From Methylotenera sp. (GTDB lineage: Bacteria; Pseudomonadota; Gammaproteobacteria; Burkholderiales; Methylophilaceae), in NCBI GenBank assembly GCA_013141495.1, contig JABFQV010000009.1, positions 124,001 to 188,000 of the forward strand: 64,000 nucleotides of DNA. Direction: 5' to 3'. Of the stretch, positions 48,611-57,166 are shown one piece after another (positions within the stretch are counted from its first letter, which is position 1; each line of letters begins with the position of its first letter). The notes under the pieces were generated by a model. The model was not told the DNA's origin. It ran no database searches and worked only from the letters and a program-made list of their open reading frames with translations. The translations under genes and the position numbers were made by a program.

Positions 48611-51230
48611 CGACTCCAAAATGCGAAGTACGAACAACTCCAATAACCACCTATCCTCCACACCTAAATCGCTAGCCATTACTTTTGTTTTAGTGGCGTT
48701 AGCCTATTATATTGCGGCTAGGCTCGGGCTCATGGTGCCTTATAAAGAGTCAGTGGCAACCCTGATGTGGCTACCAGTTGGCATTGCCGCTGGCGCCATT
48801 ATGCGCTGGGGCAACATCAGTTTACCAGCTATTTATGTGGCGGCTTTTTCTGCTGAGCTATCGGTCGGATTGCCTGTTTTTACGTCTGCGGCCATTGCAT
48901 GCACCAACACTTTAGCGCCATTTAGCGTGGCTTATCTGTTAAAAAAGCTCAACTTTAATCATAGCGTTATTAAGCAAAAAGATATTACGCTACTGATACT
49001 AGTCGCCTTTGCGGGCATGCTGATTTCAGCCACGGGCGGCGTACTTGCGTTAACACTAAGTGGATTAACCACGCCAGAAACTATCGTAAAAATTTGGTTT
49101 ATCTGGTGGATAGGTGACGGTCTTGGCGTACTGCTCGCACTGCCGTTGGTGCTGAACCTAGGCCGGGCACGGTTGCAGGTGCAAGCACATCAATATCGTC
49201 AGTTGTTCGCTTGGTTAATCATATTTGTCATCGGTGAGATGATTATTTCATCATTGGTGCCCAGCGTGAATAAACAATTCATGCTCTCTATCTTTTTGAT
49301 TTTACCGATTTTAATTTGGGCTTCCATGAACTTTGGCGTTGTGGGCGGCTCATTGGTCGTGATTACTTTATCCAGCATTGCGGTATGGTTTACTGCCCAA
49401 GGTTACGGCGCATTTTATAGCGTAGATTTGGGCGAAGGTATTTTTTCGTTGTGGACGTTTATGGTGACGCTAGTGGTGACCATGCTGTTGATTTCAGTGC
49501 TGCAATCCGAACGCAATCTTGCCGAAAAAGCCTTGCGTGACAATGACAAAAAACTGCGCGCTGTGATTGATGGTGCATTAGACGCGATTGTAAGCATCAA
49601 TGATGCTGGTGAAGTGCTTGAGTTTAATCCAGCGGCAGAACGAATTTTTGGCTATACCAAAGAACAAGTGTTAGGCAAGCCAATGTCTGAGATGATCATC
49701 CCTGCCCACTTGCGGAAATTTCATGATGATGGACATCGGCGATATGTGTCCACTGATGAAAAGCATATGTTTAATCAGCGCATCGAGATTACAGGCATGC
49801 GCGCAGATGGCAGTGAGTTTCCGGTCGAGCTAACGCTGGTTTCATTAAAAGAAGAAGGTTTGCCATTGGTGACTGGCTTTATGCGAGATATTTCTGTGCA
49901 AAAAAAAGCACAGCAGGAAATCGAAAACTTTGCCTATTATGATGCATTAACTAACCTGCCAAATAGACGCTTATTGGTTGATCGGTTTCAGCATGCAGTG
50001 CTGATTAGCCAGCGCACAAAGACTTATTGTGCGCTTATCTTTATTGATTTAGATCACTTTAAAGTATTCAATGAAACAAAAGGTCATGATGTGGGTGACC
50101 AGGTGCTGATAGAAGCTGCCAATAGAGTTAAACAGGTAATTCGGGCCGGCGACACCGTTGCGCGAATCAGCGGTGATGAGTTTATTGTGATTATTGAAAA
50201 CCTAGATACGCAACAAAACCTGGCATACCAGCAGGCAAGTGAAGTGACGCAAAAACTATTGGCAGAGCTCAATAAAAGCTATTCTCTTGATTTACTTGAG
50301 TTTAGTGCCAGCGCCAGTTTGGGTGTGACATTGTTTAACGATGACCAACTTGGTTTTGAAGCGCATTTAAGACATGCGGATACTGCCATGCAGCAATCAA
50401 AAGCGGCTGGACGTAATACTTACCGGTTCTATGATCAAATCACGCAGGAACGCATAGAGAAAGTCTTTGCGATAGAGACTGCCCTCTCGGTTGCGATAAA
50501 AAATCAGGAATTTCATCTGCATTATCAGGGCATTGTTAACGCGAATAAAGCGATCATTGCCGCAGAAGTATTATTAAGGTGGACGCACCCGGTGATGGGC
50601 AATATTGGCCCTGCAGAATTTATACCGATTGCTGAAAAAAATAACCAAATTATTAAAATTGGGCACTGGGTGTTGCAGCAAGCTTGCCAACAACTTAAAG
50701 CTTGGGAAAATCACCCTTTACTCAGTAAAATTAAACTCTCAGTCAACATCAGTGCTAAGCAGTTTTTATACATTAATTTTATTCAGGAATTGCGTGAAAT
50801 TTTAGCAACCACCGGCATTAACCCAGATTTACTAAAATTAGAGCTCACTGAAACTGCAGTGATTGACAATATTGAGGATGTGGTTAATAAAATCAATGTG
50901 TTAAAACAGATGGGAATAAGAATATCGCTGGATGATTTCGGCATCGGTCATTCTTCTTTGGTTTACCTTAAAAAACTACCGGTGACTCAAATTAAAATAG
51001 ACCAATCATTTGTGCAGGATGTGCTTACAGACTCTAACGATGCCGCCATTATACAAATGATATTAGCCGTAGGTAAGACCATACACTGTGACATTGTGGC
51101 GGAGGGGGTTGAACAGTTAGCGCAGTTTGAGCAACTAAAATCATTCGGTTGCGATTATTTTCAAGGTTATTATTTTAGTAAACCAGTGGCGGTGGCTAGC
51201 TTTGAACAATTGGTAGCACACGTAGAATAA
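48600..51230 (+). CDS. MASE1-PAS-GGDEF-EAL cyclic-di-GMP signalling protein
   Basis: Membrane signalling protein of about 876 aa. Order: MASE1 sensor (about residues 20-300, about eight helices, [28 protein letters not shown]), PAS (about 318-435), GGDEF (about 445-600) and EAL (about 620-870). The cyclase motif is SGDEF (about 523) rather than GGDEF. The phosphodiesterase domain has EVLLRW (about 656, Val for Ala of EAL), DDFGIG (about 778) and VAEGVE, so it looks catalytically able. Start ATG 48600 overlaps trpE by 11 bases; ATG 48621 is also possible. Whether it makes or degrades c-di-GMP is open. Confidence 0.92.
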   Translation: MLSSDSKMRSTNNSNNHLSSTPKSLAITFVLVALAYYIAARLGLMVPYKESVATLMWLPVGIAAGAIMRWGNISLPAIYVAAFSAELSVGLPVFTSAAIACTNTLAPFSVAYLLKKLNFNHSVIKQKDITLLILVAFAGMLISATGGVLALTLSGLTTPETIVKIWFIWWIGDGLGVLLALPLVLNLGRARLQVQAHQYRQLFAWLIIFVIGEMIISSLVPSVNKQFMLSIFLILPILIWASMNFGVVGGSLVVITLSSIAVWFTAQGYGAFYSVDLGEGIFSLWTFMVTLVVTMLLISVLQSERNLAEKALRDNDKKLRAVIDGALDAIVSINDAGEVLEFNPAAERIFGYTKEQVLGKPMSEMIIPAHLRKFHDDGHRRYVSTDEKHMFNQRIEITGMRADGSEFPVELTLVSLKEEGLPLVTGFMRDISVQKKAQQEIENFAYYDALTNLPNRRLLVDRFQHAVLISQRTKTYCALIFIDLDHFKVFNETKGHDVGDQVLIEAANRVKQVIRAGDTVARISGDEFIVIIENLDTQQNLAYQQASEVTQKLLAELNKSYSLDLLEFSASASLGVTLFNDDQLGFEAHLRHADTAMQQSKAAGRNTYRFYDQITQERIEKVFAIETALSVAIKNQEFHLHYQGIVNANKAIIAAEVLLRWTHPVMGNIGPAEFIPIAEKNNQIIKIGHWVLQQACQQLKAWENHPLLSKIKLSVNISAKQFLYINFIQELREILATTGINPDLLKLELTETAVIDNIEDVVNKINVLKQMGIRISLDDFGIGHSSLVYLKKLPVTQIKIDQSFVQDVLTDSNDAAIIQMILAVGKTIHCDIVAEGVEQLAQFEQLKSFGCDYFQGYYFSKPVAVASFEQLVAHVE

Positions 51231-51281
51231 TTTTGTAATATTTAGACTGCAGAAACACCTGACACTACATAATACTTGACA

Positions 51282-51773
51282 CTAAGTCAGCGCGAGCCAA
51301 TCGCCTGATTTACCACCATGTTTTTCAAGTAATTGAATATCACTGATAGTCATGCCGCGGTCGGCCGCTTTGCACATATCGTAAATTGTCAGCAAACCCA
51401 CGCTCACTGCACTTAACGCCTCCATCTCTACCCCGGTTTTACCATACGTTTCAGTGGTGACGGTGCATAAAACGCTAGAAGATTCCTCAATAATATCAAA
51501 GCTCACGGCAACACGGGTTAATGCAATTGGATGGCAAAGCGGGATTAAGTCAGCCGTCTTTTTGCTGGCCTGAATGGCCGCGATACGGGCGATACCTAAC
51601 ACATCACCTTTTTTAGCATTGCCTTGCTCGATAAGCTTGAGGGTAGCTGGCAGCATGCTAATGCGACCTGCGGCGACAGCAATGCGATGTGTTTCAGCTT
51701 TATCGCCTACGTTGACCATGTGTGCCTGGCCGCCATGATCGAAGTGCGTGAGCCGTTGATTGGAAGAATTCAT
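51282..51773 (-). CDS. moaC: Cyclic pyranopterin monophosphate synthase
   Basis: Molybdenum cofactor enzyme acting after MoaA. The 163-aa protein shows [34 protein letters not shown] (with the catalytic Lys/His context), [16 protein letters not shown] and [12 protein letters not shown]. It stands alone here, divergent from the BepA-like protease gene and convergent with the GGDEF-EAL gene. Confidence 0.96.
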   Translation of the reverse strand: MNSSNQRLTHFDHGGQAHMVNVGDKAETHRIAVAAGRISMLPATLKLIEQGNAKKGDVLGIARIAAIQASKKTADLIPLCHPIALTRVAVSFDIIEESSSVLCTVTTETYGKTGVEMEALSAVSVGLLTIYDMCKAADRGMTISDIQLLEKHGGKSGDWLALT

Positions 51774-51864
51774 AGTGTAAGATTTATGCGGTAGTTAAAG
51801 GGTAATGATCGCGTTTAAAACATTTTTCATGAACTGAATGCCTGTAAACGTTATCATAGTAACA

Positions 51865-53313
51865 ATGAAATTAAAATTACCAATTATTATTTTAGTGCTC
51901 GCCTCAACGCTAGCTACATCACCTGCATTTAGCAATGAGTTGCCCGATTTGGGTGATGTGTCAGCAACCGTATTATCACCACTTCAAGAGCAGGCAATTG
52001 CAGAGCAAATCTTACGTCAAGTTGCGATAAGTGATGATGTGTTGCAAGATGTCGAAGTCACGGATTACTTGCAATCATTGGGTGGTAAATTAGTCGCTAA
52101 TGGGCCAGATAAGCGTCAAAAATTCAATTTTTTTGTGGTGCAAGATAACTCAATCAATGCGTTTGCAATGCCGGGTGGCGTTATTGGCGTACATACCGGG
52201 TTAATTTTAGGCGCAAATAGTGAATCTGAATTGGCAAGTGTACTGGGGCATGAAATTGGCCATGTGACACAGCGTCACCTAGCGCGTATGTTAGCCGCAC
52301 AAAAATACGACATGTTTAAAAACCTTGCTGGCATTGCCCTGGCTTTGCTAGTTGCGCGCTCAAACCCGCAGCTTGCTACAGGCGCGTTAACGACAGCATC
52401 GGCCGTGGGTGTGCAAAGCCAGCTTGACTATACACGCGAGCATGAACGAGAGGCTGACCGTATTGGCTTGCAAATTTTAGATAGCGGCGGTTTTGATGTG
52501 CGCGCCATGCCTGCATTTTTTACTACGTTACAGCGAGGCTCACGTTTTGCTGAGGGCGGCGCACCTAGTTTCTTACGCACGCATCCGCTAACTAGCGAGC
52601 GTATTGCTGATGTAGCTAACCGCGTTGAGCAAATGCCTTATAAGCAAGTATCTGATAGTATTGAGTTTCAATATGTGCGCGCCAAATTACGCGCCAGCCA
52701 AGGTAATGTGCAAAATGCGATTGACGTGTTTGAGCAGAATATCCGTGAACATCGCTTCACCAATGAGGCTGCTGAACATTATGGTTTGGCAATTGCGACC
52801 CTGCTTAAGCGCGCCTTCGTGCAGGCTGAAAATGAAATCACTTGGCTTAAAAAAAACGCACCGCCACATGCCATGATTGAAAATTTAAGTGCACGATTAG
52901 AAGTTGCCAGAAATAATCCAGCACGGGCAGCCAACGAGTTTGCACTGGCATTAAAACGTTACCCAGATAATCGGGCGTTAATTTATGGTTATGCCGAGCA
53001 TTTTTTAGCAGTGAATCAAGCAGAAAAAGCGGTGCAACTCGTTAAAGACAAATTAAGCCTATATCCAGATGATGCTTATTTGTATGAGGTATTAGCCAAG
53101 TCATACGCCATGCAACGCAAAATGTTGCTGAGTCATCAAGCGCAGAGTGAAGCTTATTATAGAAAATATGATTTAGCGCGCGCTATCGAGCAAATGGATT
53201 TGGCTACAAAAGCCGGTGATGGAGATTTCTATCAAAAATCTATTGTTGAGGCGCGCTTAAAGCAGCTTAGGCAAATGCTAGGCGATGTTAAAAAATCGAA
53301 ATTTTGGGAGTAA
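51865..53313 (+). CDS. bepA: Periplasmic M48 metalloprotease with TPR tail (BepA/YfgC-like)
   Basis: Secreted zinc protease linked in E. coli to outer-membrane protein quality control (LptD, BamA). ATG 51865 gives a signal peptide (LKLPIIILVLASTLATSPAFS). The zinc site HEIGH is at residues 129-133, with the third ligand in EHEREADRIG. The C-terminal half (about 260-480) is TPR-like. 482 aa. An in-frame ATG at 51838 is less likely. soxY begins 4 bases after its stop, so the two are probably coupled. In E. coli LptM and BepA both act on LptD; both genes occur in this window, though far apart. Confidence 0.9.
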   Translation: MKLKLPIIILVLASTLATSPAFSNELPDLGDVSATVLSPLQEQAIAEQILRQVAISDDVLQDVEVTDYLQSLGGKLVANGPDKRQKFNFFVVQDNSINAFAMPGGVIGVHTGLILGANSESELASVLGHEIGHVTQRHLARMLAAQKYDMFKNLAGIALALLVARSNPQLATGALTTASAVGVQSQLDYTREHEREADRIGLQILDSGGFDVRAMPAFFTTLQRGSRFAEGGAPSFLRTHPLTSERIADVANRVEQMPYKQVSDSIEFQYVRAKLRASQGNVQNAIDVFEQNIREHRFTNEAAEHYGLAIATLLKRAFVQAENEITWLKKNAPPHAMIENLSARLEVARNNPARAANEFALALKRYPDNRALIYGYAEHFLAVNQAEKAVQLVKDKLSLYPDDAYLYEVLAKSYAMQRKMLLSHQAQSEAYYRKYDLARAIEQMDLATKAGDGDFYQKSIVEARLKQLRQMLGDVKKSKFWE

Positions 53314-53317
53314 TTCC

Positions 53318-53752
53318 GTGCGGCGCAGAGACTTTTTATTAAGTTTATTCAGCAGCATCATCTTGGCGCCAATTAACGCATTAGCCGCACTATGGAATAA
53401 GCCCGCTTTTGAAGCTACACAATTAGCTGACGCCACTAAACACTTAACTATTGATGCAGAAATTATCAGCCTGGATATTAAAATTATCGCGCCCGAACGT
53501 GCGGAAAGCGGTGCGGTTGTGCCAGTCGAAGTAATAAGCAATATTGCCAATACTGAAGCGATTGCGATTTTGGTAGAGAAAAACCCAACGCCGTTAATTG
53601 CCAACTTTATGTTTAGCAATGGCGCAGAGCCTTATGTTGTCACACGTATTAAAATGGCAGAAACTTCAGAGATTAAAGTGATCGTCAAGGCAGGCAATCA
53701 ATATTTCACACAAGTAAAAAGTGTAGTGGTATTAGAGAATGGGTGCGGTTGA
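53318..53752 (+). CDS. soxY: SoxY sulfur-carrier subunit
   Basis: Thiosulfate-oxidation carrier subunit: substrate sulfur is bound covalently to a C-terminal Cys. GTG 53318 is taken as start because gggag lies 7 bases before it and the product begins with a Tat-type RRRDFLLSLFSS signal. 144 aa. The SoxY domain reads ITIDAEIISLDI-like, then IIAPERAESGAVVPVEV and PYVVTRIKMAETSEIKVIV. The carrier motif, normally GGCGG, is here ENGCG at the end with Cys143. soxZ lies 171 bases downstream behind a MITE-like element. No soxA, soxX, soxB or soxCD is in the window. Confidence 0.88.
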   Translation: MRRRDFLLSLFSSIILAPINALAALWNKPAFEATQLADATKHLTIDAEIISLDIKIIAPERAESGAVVPVEVISNIANTEAIAILVEKNPTPLIANFMFSNGAEPYVVTRIKMAETSEIKVIVKAGNQYFTQVKSVVVLENGCG

Positions 53753-53777
53753 ATGGCTGGATTGCGTGCAGATAAAT

Positions 53778-53920
53778 AAGACCTTTGCAAAAGTACTTAT
53801 TGTGGATGAAGTGCAAGGCGCACGGAACGCAGAAGCCGAGATAGTACGTGGTGTACAGCGAGGTTGCGAGTACCGCGCAACGCAGCAATTCGCCGCAAGA
53901 AGTACTTTTGCAAAGGTCTT
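53778..53920. mobile_element. MITE-like element (143 bp) between soxY and soxZ
   Basis: Perfect 21-bp terminal inverted repeats (53778-53798 and 53900-53920, outer part aagacctttgcaaaag) flank a 101-bp interior with no gene. AAT borders both ends and may be a target duplication. The interior has CAAGGCGC 15 bases from its start and AACGCAG 21 bases from its end, as in the element at 31521-31661. The terminal repeat resembles those of some IS5-family elements (recalled). The right repeat carries AAAGG at 53912-53916, 7 bases before the soxZ ATG, and probably serves as its RBS. Confidence 0.85.
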
Positions 53921-53923
53921 AAT

Positions 53924-54232
53924 ATGAAAATGCGCGCCCTACTAAAAGACGACTTCGTTGAAGTTAAAGTATTGATGAGCCACCCAATGGAAACGGGGCG
54001 CAGAAAAAATAATTTTGCGCAGTTGATTCCAGCGCATTTTATACAACTGCTAACTGCCACATTGAGCGGAAAGACGGTGCTAGAGGCGCAATGGGGAACG
54101 GGGATTTCTAAAAACCCGTACCTCACCTTTAGACTAAAGGGTGCGAAAATTGGTGATGTTGTTGAAGTCACTTGGCATGATAATTTAGGAAAAAGTACAG
54201 TACAAAGCGTGATTGTCACCCAAGCTTTATGA
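53924..54232 (+). CDS. soxZ: SoxZ sulfur-carrier subunit
   Basis: Partner subunit of SoxY, 102 aa with an immunoglobulin-like fold. Visible family motifs: VEVKVLMSHPMETGRRK, IPAHFIQLLTATLSGKTVLEAQWG, SKNPYLTFRLKGAKIGDVVEVTWHDN. ATG 53924 is chosen since the conserved MKMRALLKDDFVEVK starts there. Its RBS AAAGG lies inside the terminal repeat of the MITE-like element directly upstream. With soxY it forms an orphan SoxYZ pair; its sulfur substrate and partners are unknown. Confidence 0.9.
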   Translation: MKMRALLKDDFVEVKVLMSHPMETGRRKNNFAQLIPAHFIQLLTATLSGKTVLEAQWGTGISKNPYLTFRLKGAKIGDVVEVTWHDNLGKSTVQSVIVTQAL

Positions 54233-54250
54233 TAACTATAATTTATCATA
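54228..54250. promoter_or_regulatory. Palindrome upstream of ahpC (candidate operator)
   Basis: TATGATAA (54228-54235), 7 bases, TTATCATA (54243-54250): perfect 8-bp arms. Its centre lies about 65 bases before the predicted ahpC transcription start, where a LysR-type activator such as OxyR usually binds. It overlaps the soxZ stop. The regulator is inference. Confidence 0.45.
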
Positions 54251-54267
54251 ACCATAAAAATGATATA

Positions 54268-54297
54268 TTGGATTTATGAAAATTACCTCACTATAAT
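54268..54297 (+). promoter_or_regulatory. Candidate ahpC promoter
   Basis: A perfect -10 TATAAT (54292-54297) with a poor -35 ttggat (54268-54273), spacing 18. A weak -35 suits an activator-dependent promoter. It is 62 bases before the ahpC start codon. Confidence 0.5.
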
Positions 54298-54358
54298 GAA
54301 TGCCTTGAATTTATAGTTCTTTTAACCCGTAACTTTAACCATTAGATAGGAAAATATT

Positions 54359-54922
54359 ATGTCATTAATAAATACCGAAATTAAACCTTTTAAAGCACAA
54401 GCTTTTCATAACGGTAAATTCATTGAAGTGTCAGATGAAAGCCTAAAAGGCAAATGGTCTGTGGTGATTTTTATGCCAGCCGCATTTACATTTAACTGCC
54501 CTACCGAAGTCGAAGATGCTGCAGACAACTACGCCGAGTTTCAAAAAGCGGGTGCTGAAGTGTATATCGTTACAACAGACACACACTTCTCACACAAAGT
54601 ATGGCATGAAACATCACCAGCTGTGGGTAAGGCTCAATTTCCACTAGTGGGTGACCCGACACACCAATTAACACGTGCATTTGATGTGCATATCGATGAA
54701 GAAGGCCTGGCATTGCGCGGCACTTTCGTCATCAATCCAGAAGGTGTGATTAAAACCGTTGAAATCCATAGCAATGAAATTGCACGTGATGTGAAAGAAA
54801 CATTACGCAAATTGAAAGCCGCACAATTTACGGCTGCCAACCCTGGTCAAGTTTGCCCAGCAAAATGGCAAGAAGGCGCTAAAACATTAACACCATCATT
54901 AGACCTAGTCGGCAAAATCTAA
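54359..54922 (+). CDS. ahpC: Alkyl hydroperoxide reductase subunit C (peroxiredoxin)
   Basis: Typical 2-Cys peroxiredoxin of 187 aa. The peroxidatic Cys47 is in FTFNCPTEVEDAADNY and the resolving Cys166 in NPGQVCPAKWQEGAKTL. It reduces H2O2 and organic peroxides with electrons from AhpF, whose gene follows 334 bases later behind a terminator and a repeat element. taggaaa precedes the ATG as a moderate RBS. Confidence 0.97.
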   Translation: MSLINTEIKPFKAQAFHNGKFIEVSDESLKGKWSVVIFMPAAFTFNCPTEVEDAADNYAEFQKAGAEVYIVTTDTHFSHKVWHETSPAVGKAQFPLVGDPTHQLTRAFDVHIDEEGLALRGTFVINPEGVIKTVEIHSNEIARDVKETLRKLKAAQFTAANPGQVCPAKWQEGAKTLTPSLDLVGKI

Positions 54923-54986
54923 CGATTGCTTCAGGTGAGGTAATACGGCGCTAACGGGCAAACATCCCTTAGTGCCGTTAAATAAC

Positions 54987-55020
54987 AAGGGCATTATTCA
55001 AAAGATAATGCCCTTTATTT
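54987..55020 (+). terminator. Rho-independent terminator after ahpC
   Basis: A perfect 11-bp stem (aagggcattat at 54987-54997 with ataatgccctt at 55005-55015), 7-base loop, then tattt. It separates ahpC from ahpF, suggesting higher ahpC levels, as expected from the protein stoichiometry. Confidence 0.85.
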
Positions 55021-55200
55021 CAACCCCGATTTTCCATTAGGACTCGCAGTGGCAACGCCGCACAGTTTGATGGATTTTTTGTGCAGATTTTATGGGCAAT
55101 AGTCGTTCTATTGACAGAAAATATGCGCAAAAAATACGCAAAATGGGCAAGTTGACATTCAAGTAGATGCTAAATCGCCTAATGGAAAATCTGGGTTCAA
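55019..55200. mobile_element. Full-length member (182 bp) of the aacccagattttccatta repeat family
   Basis: Ends are inverted repeats: ttcaaccccgattttccatt... at 55019 and, on the other strand, ttgaacccagattttccatt... at 55200, about 23 bp with 2 mismatches. The interior has no ORF of note and contains a small aatag/ctatt palindrome near 55099-55113. Its two ends match the halves of the 68-bp element at 36361-36428. It fills most of the ahpC-ahpF gap; the remaining 56 bases hold the ahpF RBS region. Confidence 0.75.
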
Positions 55201-55256
55201 GCAAATTGGATGCTCATTTAAAAGCAGCCACATGAAATTTTAAAAAGAGAGCAAAC

Positions 55257-56831
55257 ATGGCCTTAGAAACTAACATTAAAACCCAGTTGCAAACCTATTT
55301 ACAAATGTTGCGTGAGCCTATCGTGTTGGCCGCCGCATTAGATGAAACGCCAGCCGCCAAAGAAATGCATGCGCTGCTGGAGGAAATCGCGAGTATGTCG
55401 GACAAAATCACACTGACGATAGAAGACGATGCGCGCAAGCCTTCATTTGCTGTTAAACGTGGTGCAACTCATGCCGAGACACACAAGCCTGTAGGTGTGC
55501 GTTTTGCTGGCATTCCCATGGGTCATGAATTCACCTCTTTAGTATTAGCACTGTTACATACGGGCGGCCACCCGATGAAATTAGAAGCTGAAAAAATCGC
55601 ACAAATTGCAGCGATTGAAGGTAACTTTCATTTTGAGACCTACATCTCGCTGAGTTGCCATAATTGTCCAGACGTGGTCCAAGCGCTCAATATGATGGCA
55701 GTCATTAACCCTAATATTACCCACGTGATGGTTGACGGCGCACTCTACCAAGATGAAGTTAAAGCCCGAGACATCATGTCTGTGCCAACCACCTATTTAA
55801 ATGGTGAGATATTTGGCGCTGGTCGCATGGAGCTAGACGAGATTCTACCCAAGATTGATATTGGTGCTATTGCGCGAGAAGCAAAAAAAATAGATAGCAA
55901 AGCACCGTATGATGTATTGGTGGTAGGCGGCGGCCCAGCGGGCGCCTCTGCCGCAATTTATGCCGCACGTAAAGGCATTAGAACCGGCATTGTCGCTGAC
56001 CGTTTTGGCGGGCAAGTGATGGACACCATGTCAATTGAGAATTTCATTTCAGTAAAAGAAACTGAAGGCCCTAAACTGGTGGCCGCTTTTGAGGAGCATG
56101 TCACTTCATACGGTGTAGATATTATGCGCTTACAGCGCGCGCTATCATTAAATGCCTTAGTTGAAGGCGGCGGCTTGGTTGAGGTGAAGCTCGAAGGCGG
56201 CGCGATGCTAAAAAGCAAAGCCGTGATTATTGCAACAGGCGCACGCTGGAAAGAACTCAACATCCCCGGCGAAAAAGAATATCGTGGCAAGGGCGTAGCT
56301 TATTGCCCGCACTGTGACGGGCCTTTGTTTAAAGGTAAGCATGTCGCTGTGATTGGCGGCGGTAATTCAGGTGTTGAGGCGGCGATTGATTTGGCAGGAT
56401 TTGTGAGCCATGTGACGCTGTTACAGCATGGAGAGAGGTTGAGTGCAGATGCTATTTTGCAGAATAAATTATTCAGCTTGGCTAACGTGACGGTAGCTCT
56501 TAACGCTGAAACCACTGAAATTACTGGTACAGATCAAAAAGTCGATGGCTTAATTTATCGAGACCGAGCAACTAAGGCGCTACATACCGTTGAATTAGCA
56601 GGCGTATTCGTACAGATTGGCCTGTTGCCGAATACTGACTGGCTAAAAACCAGCGGGCTAGAGTTAACTAAGTTTAACGAAGTCATCGTTGACGCACATG
56701 GCCAAACTTCATTGCCTGGCGTGTTTGCTGCGGGTGATGTAACCACTGTGCCTTACAAGCAAATTATCATCGCGATGGGCGATGGCGCTAAGGCCGCGCT
56801 GGGCGCATTTGATTATTTAATCAGGCAGTAA
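55257..56831 (+). CDS. ahpF: Alkyl hydroperoxide reductase subunit F
   Basis: NADH-dependent flavoprotein disulfide reductase for AhpC, 524 aa. The N-terminal tandem thioredoxin-like domain has [10 protein letters not shown] (CxxC), then a thioredoxin-reductase-like part with the FAD site [19 protein letters not shown], the active-site YCPHCDGP, the NADH site [17 protein letters not shown] and [16 protein letters not shown]. agagagc precedes the ATG as RBS. Confidence 0.97.
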   Translation: MALETNIKTQLQTYLQMLREPIVLAAALDETPAAKEMHALLEEIASMSDKITLTIEDDARKPSFAVKRGATHAETHKPVGVRFAGIPMGHEFTSLVLALLHTGGHPMKLEAEKIAQIAAIEGNFHFETYISLSCHNCPDVVQALNMMAVINPNITHVMVDGALYQDEVKARDIMSVPTTYLNGEIFGAGRMELDEILPKIDIGAIAREAKKIDSKAPYDVLVVGGGPAGASAAIYAARKGIRTGIVADRFGGQVMDTMSIENFISVKETEGPKLVAAFEEHVTSYGVDIMRLQRALSLNALVEGGGLVEVKLEGGAMLKSKAVIIATGARWKELNIPGEKEYRGKGVAYCPHCDGPLFKGKHVAVIGGGNSGVEAAIDLAGFVSHVTLLQHGERLSADAILQNKLFSLANVTVALNAETTEITGTDQKVDGLIYRDRATKALHTVELAGVFVQIGLLPNTDWLKTSGLELTKFNEVIVDAHGQTSLPGVFAAGDVTTVPYKQIIIAMGDGAKAALGAFDYLIRQ

Positions 56832-56841
56832 TTTAAGACAT

Positions 56842-56891
56842 AAAAATCTAGCGGTGGAAACTATAGTAAGCATAAGCACCGCTAGATTTTT
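56842..56891. terminator. Bidirectional terminator between ahpF and the DUF2892 gene
   Basis: A perfect 15-bp stem (aaaaatctagcggtg at 56842-56856 with its complement at 56877-56891) has a 20-base loop and T-tracts on both strands. It lies between convergent genes, 10 bases after the ahpF stop and 4 before the end of the DUF2892 gene. Confidence 0.85.
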
Positions 56892-56895
56892 ATTA

Positions 56896-57084
56896 TCACT
56901 TTGTTTTACAGGTATTAATGCCCAAAATAGTATAAAGCCCGCAAAAGCTAATCAGCCCAGTTGCGAGTGGCACCACTCCTATCCAAGCCCAAGCAGGCCC
57001 GTTAGCCAGTAGCACCCAAGCGATTAAAGCTAATCCAGCCACAATGCGTAATACGCGATCTATTCCACCTACGTTTGCTTTCAT
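56896..57084 (-). CDS. DUF2892 small inner-membrane protein (YgaP-like)
   Basis: 62-aa protein starting MKANVGGIDRVLRIVAGLALI, the DUF2892 signature, with two hydrophobic helices (about residues 11-26 and 33-50) and a terminal CKTK. The same domain forms the membrane part of the rhodanese YgaP and is found near sulfur genes; here SoxYZ is 2.7 kb away. Function unknown. A run tatttctcct precedes the ATG in reverse, giving a clear aggaga RBS. Confidence 0.88.
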   Translation of the reverse strand: MKANVGGIDRVLRIVAGLALIAWVLLANGPAWAWIGVVPLATGLISFCGLYTILGINTCKTK

Positions 57085-57166
57085 GGTATTTCTCCTTATG
57101 TTACGTTGCTTACCTTAACTCAGCAATTAGAGTGCTAATGGTGACTTTAGTTACACTAAAGTAGTA

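Noticed and set aside
53285-53317. ATG 53285 as the soxY start
   Set aside because: It overlaps the end of the protease gene and would bury the Tat-type RRRDFL motif; gggag and GTG 53318 fit better.
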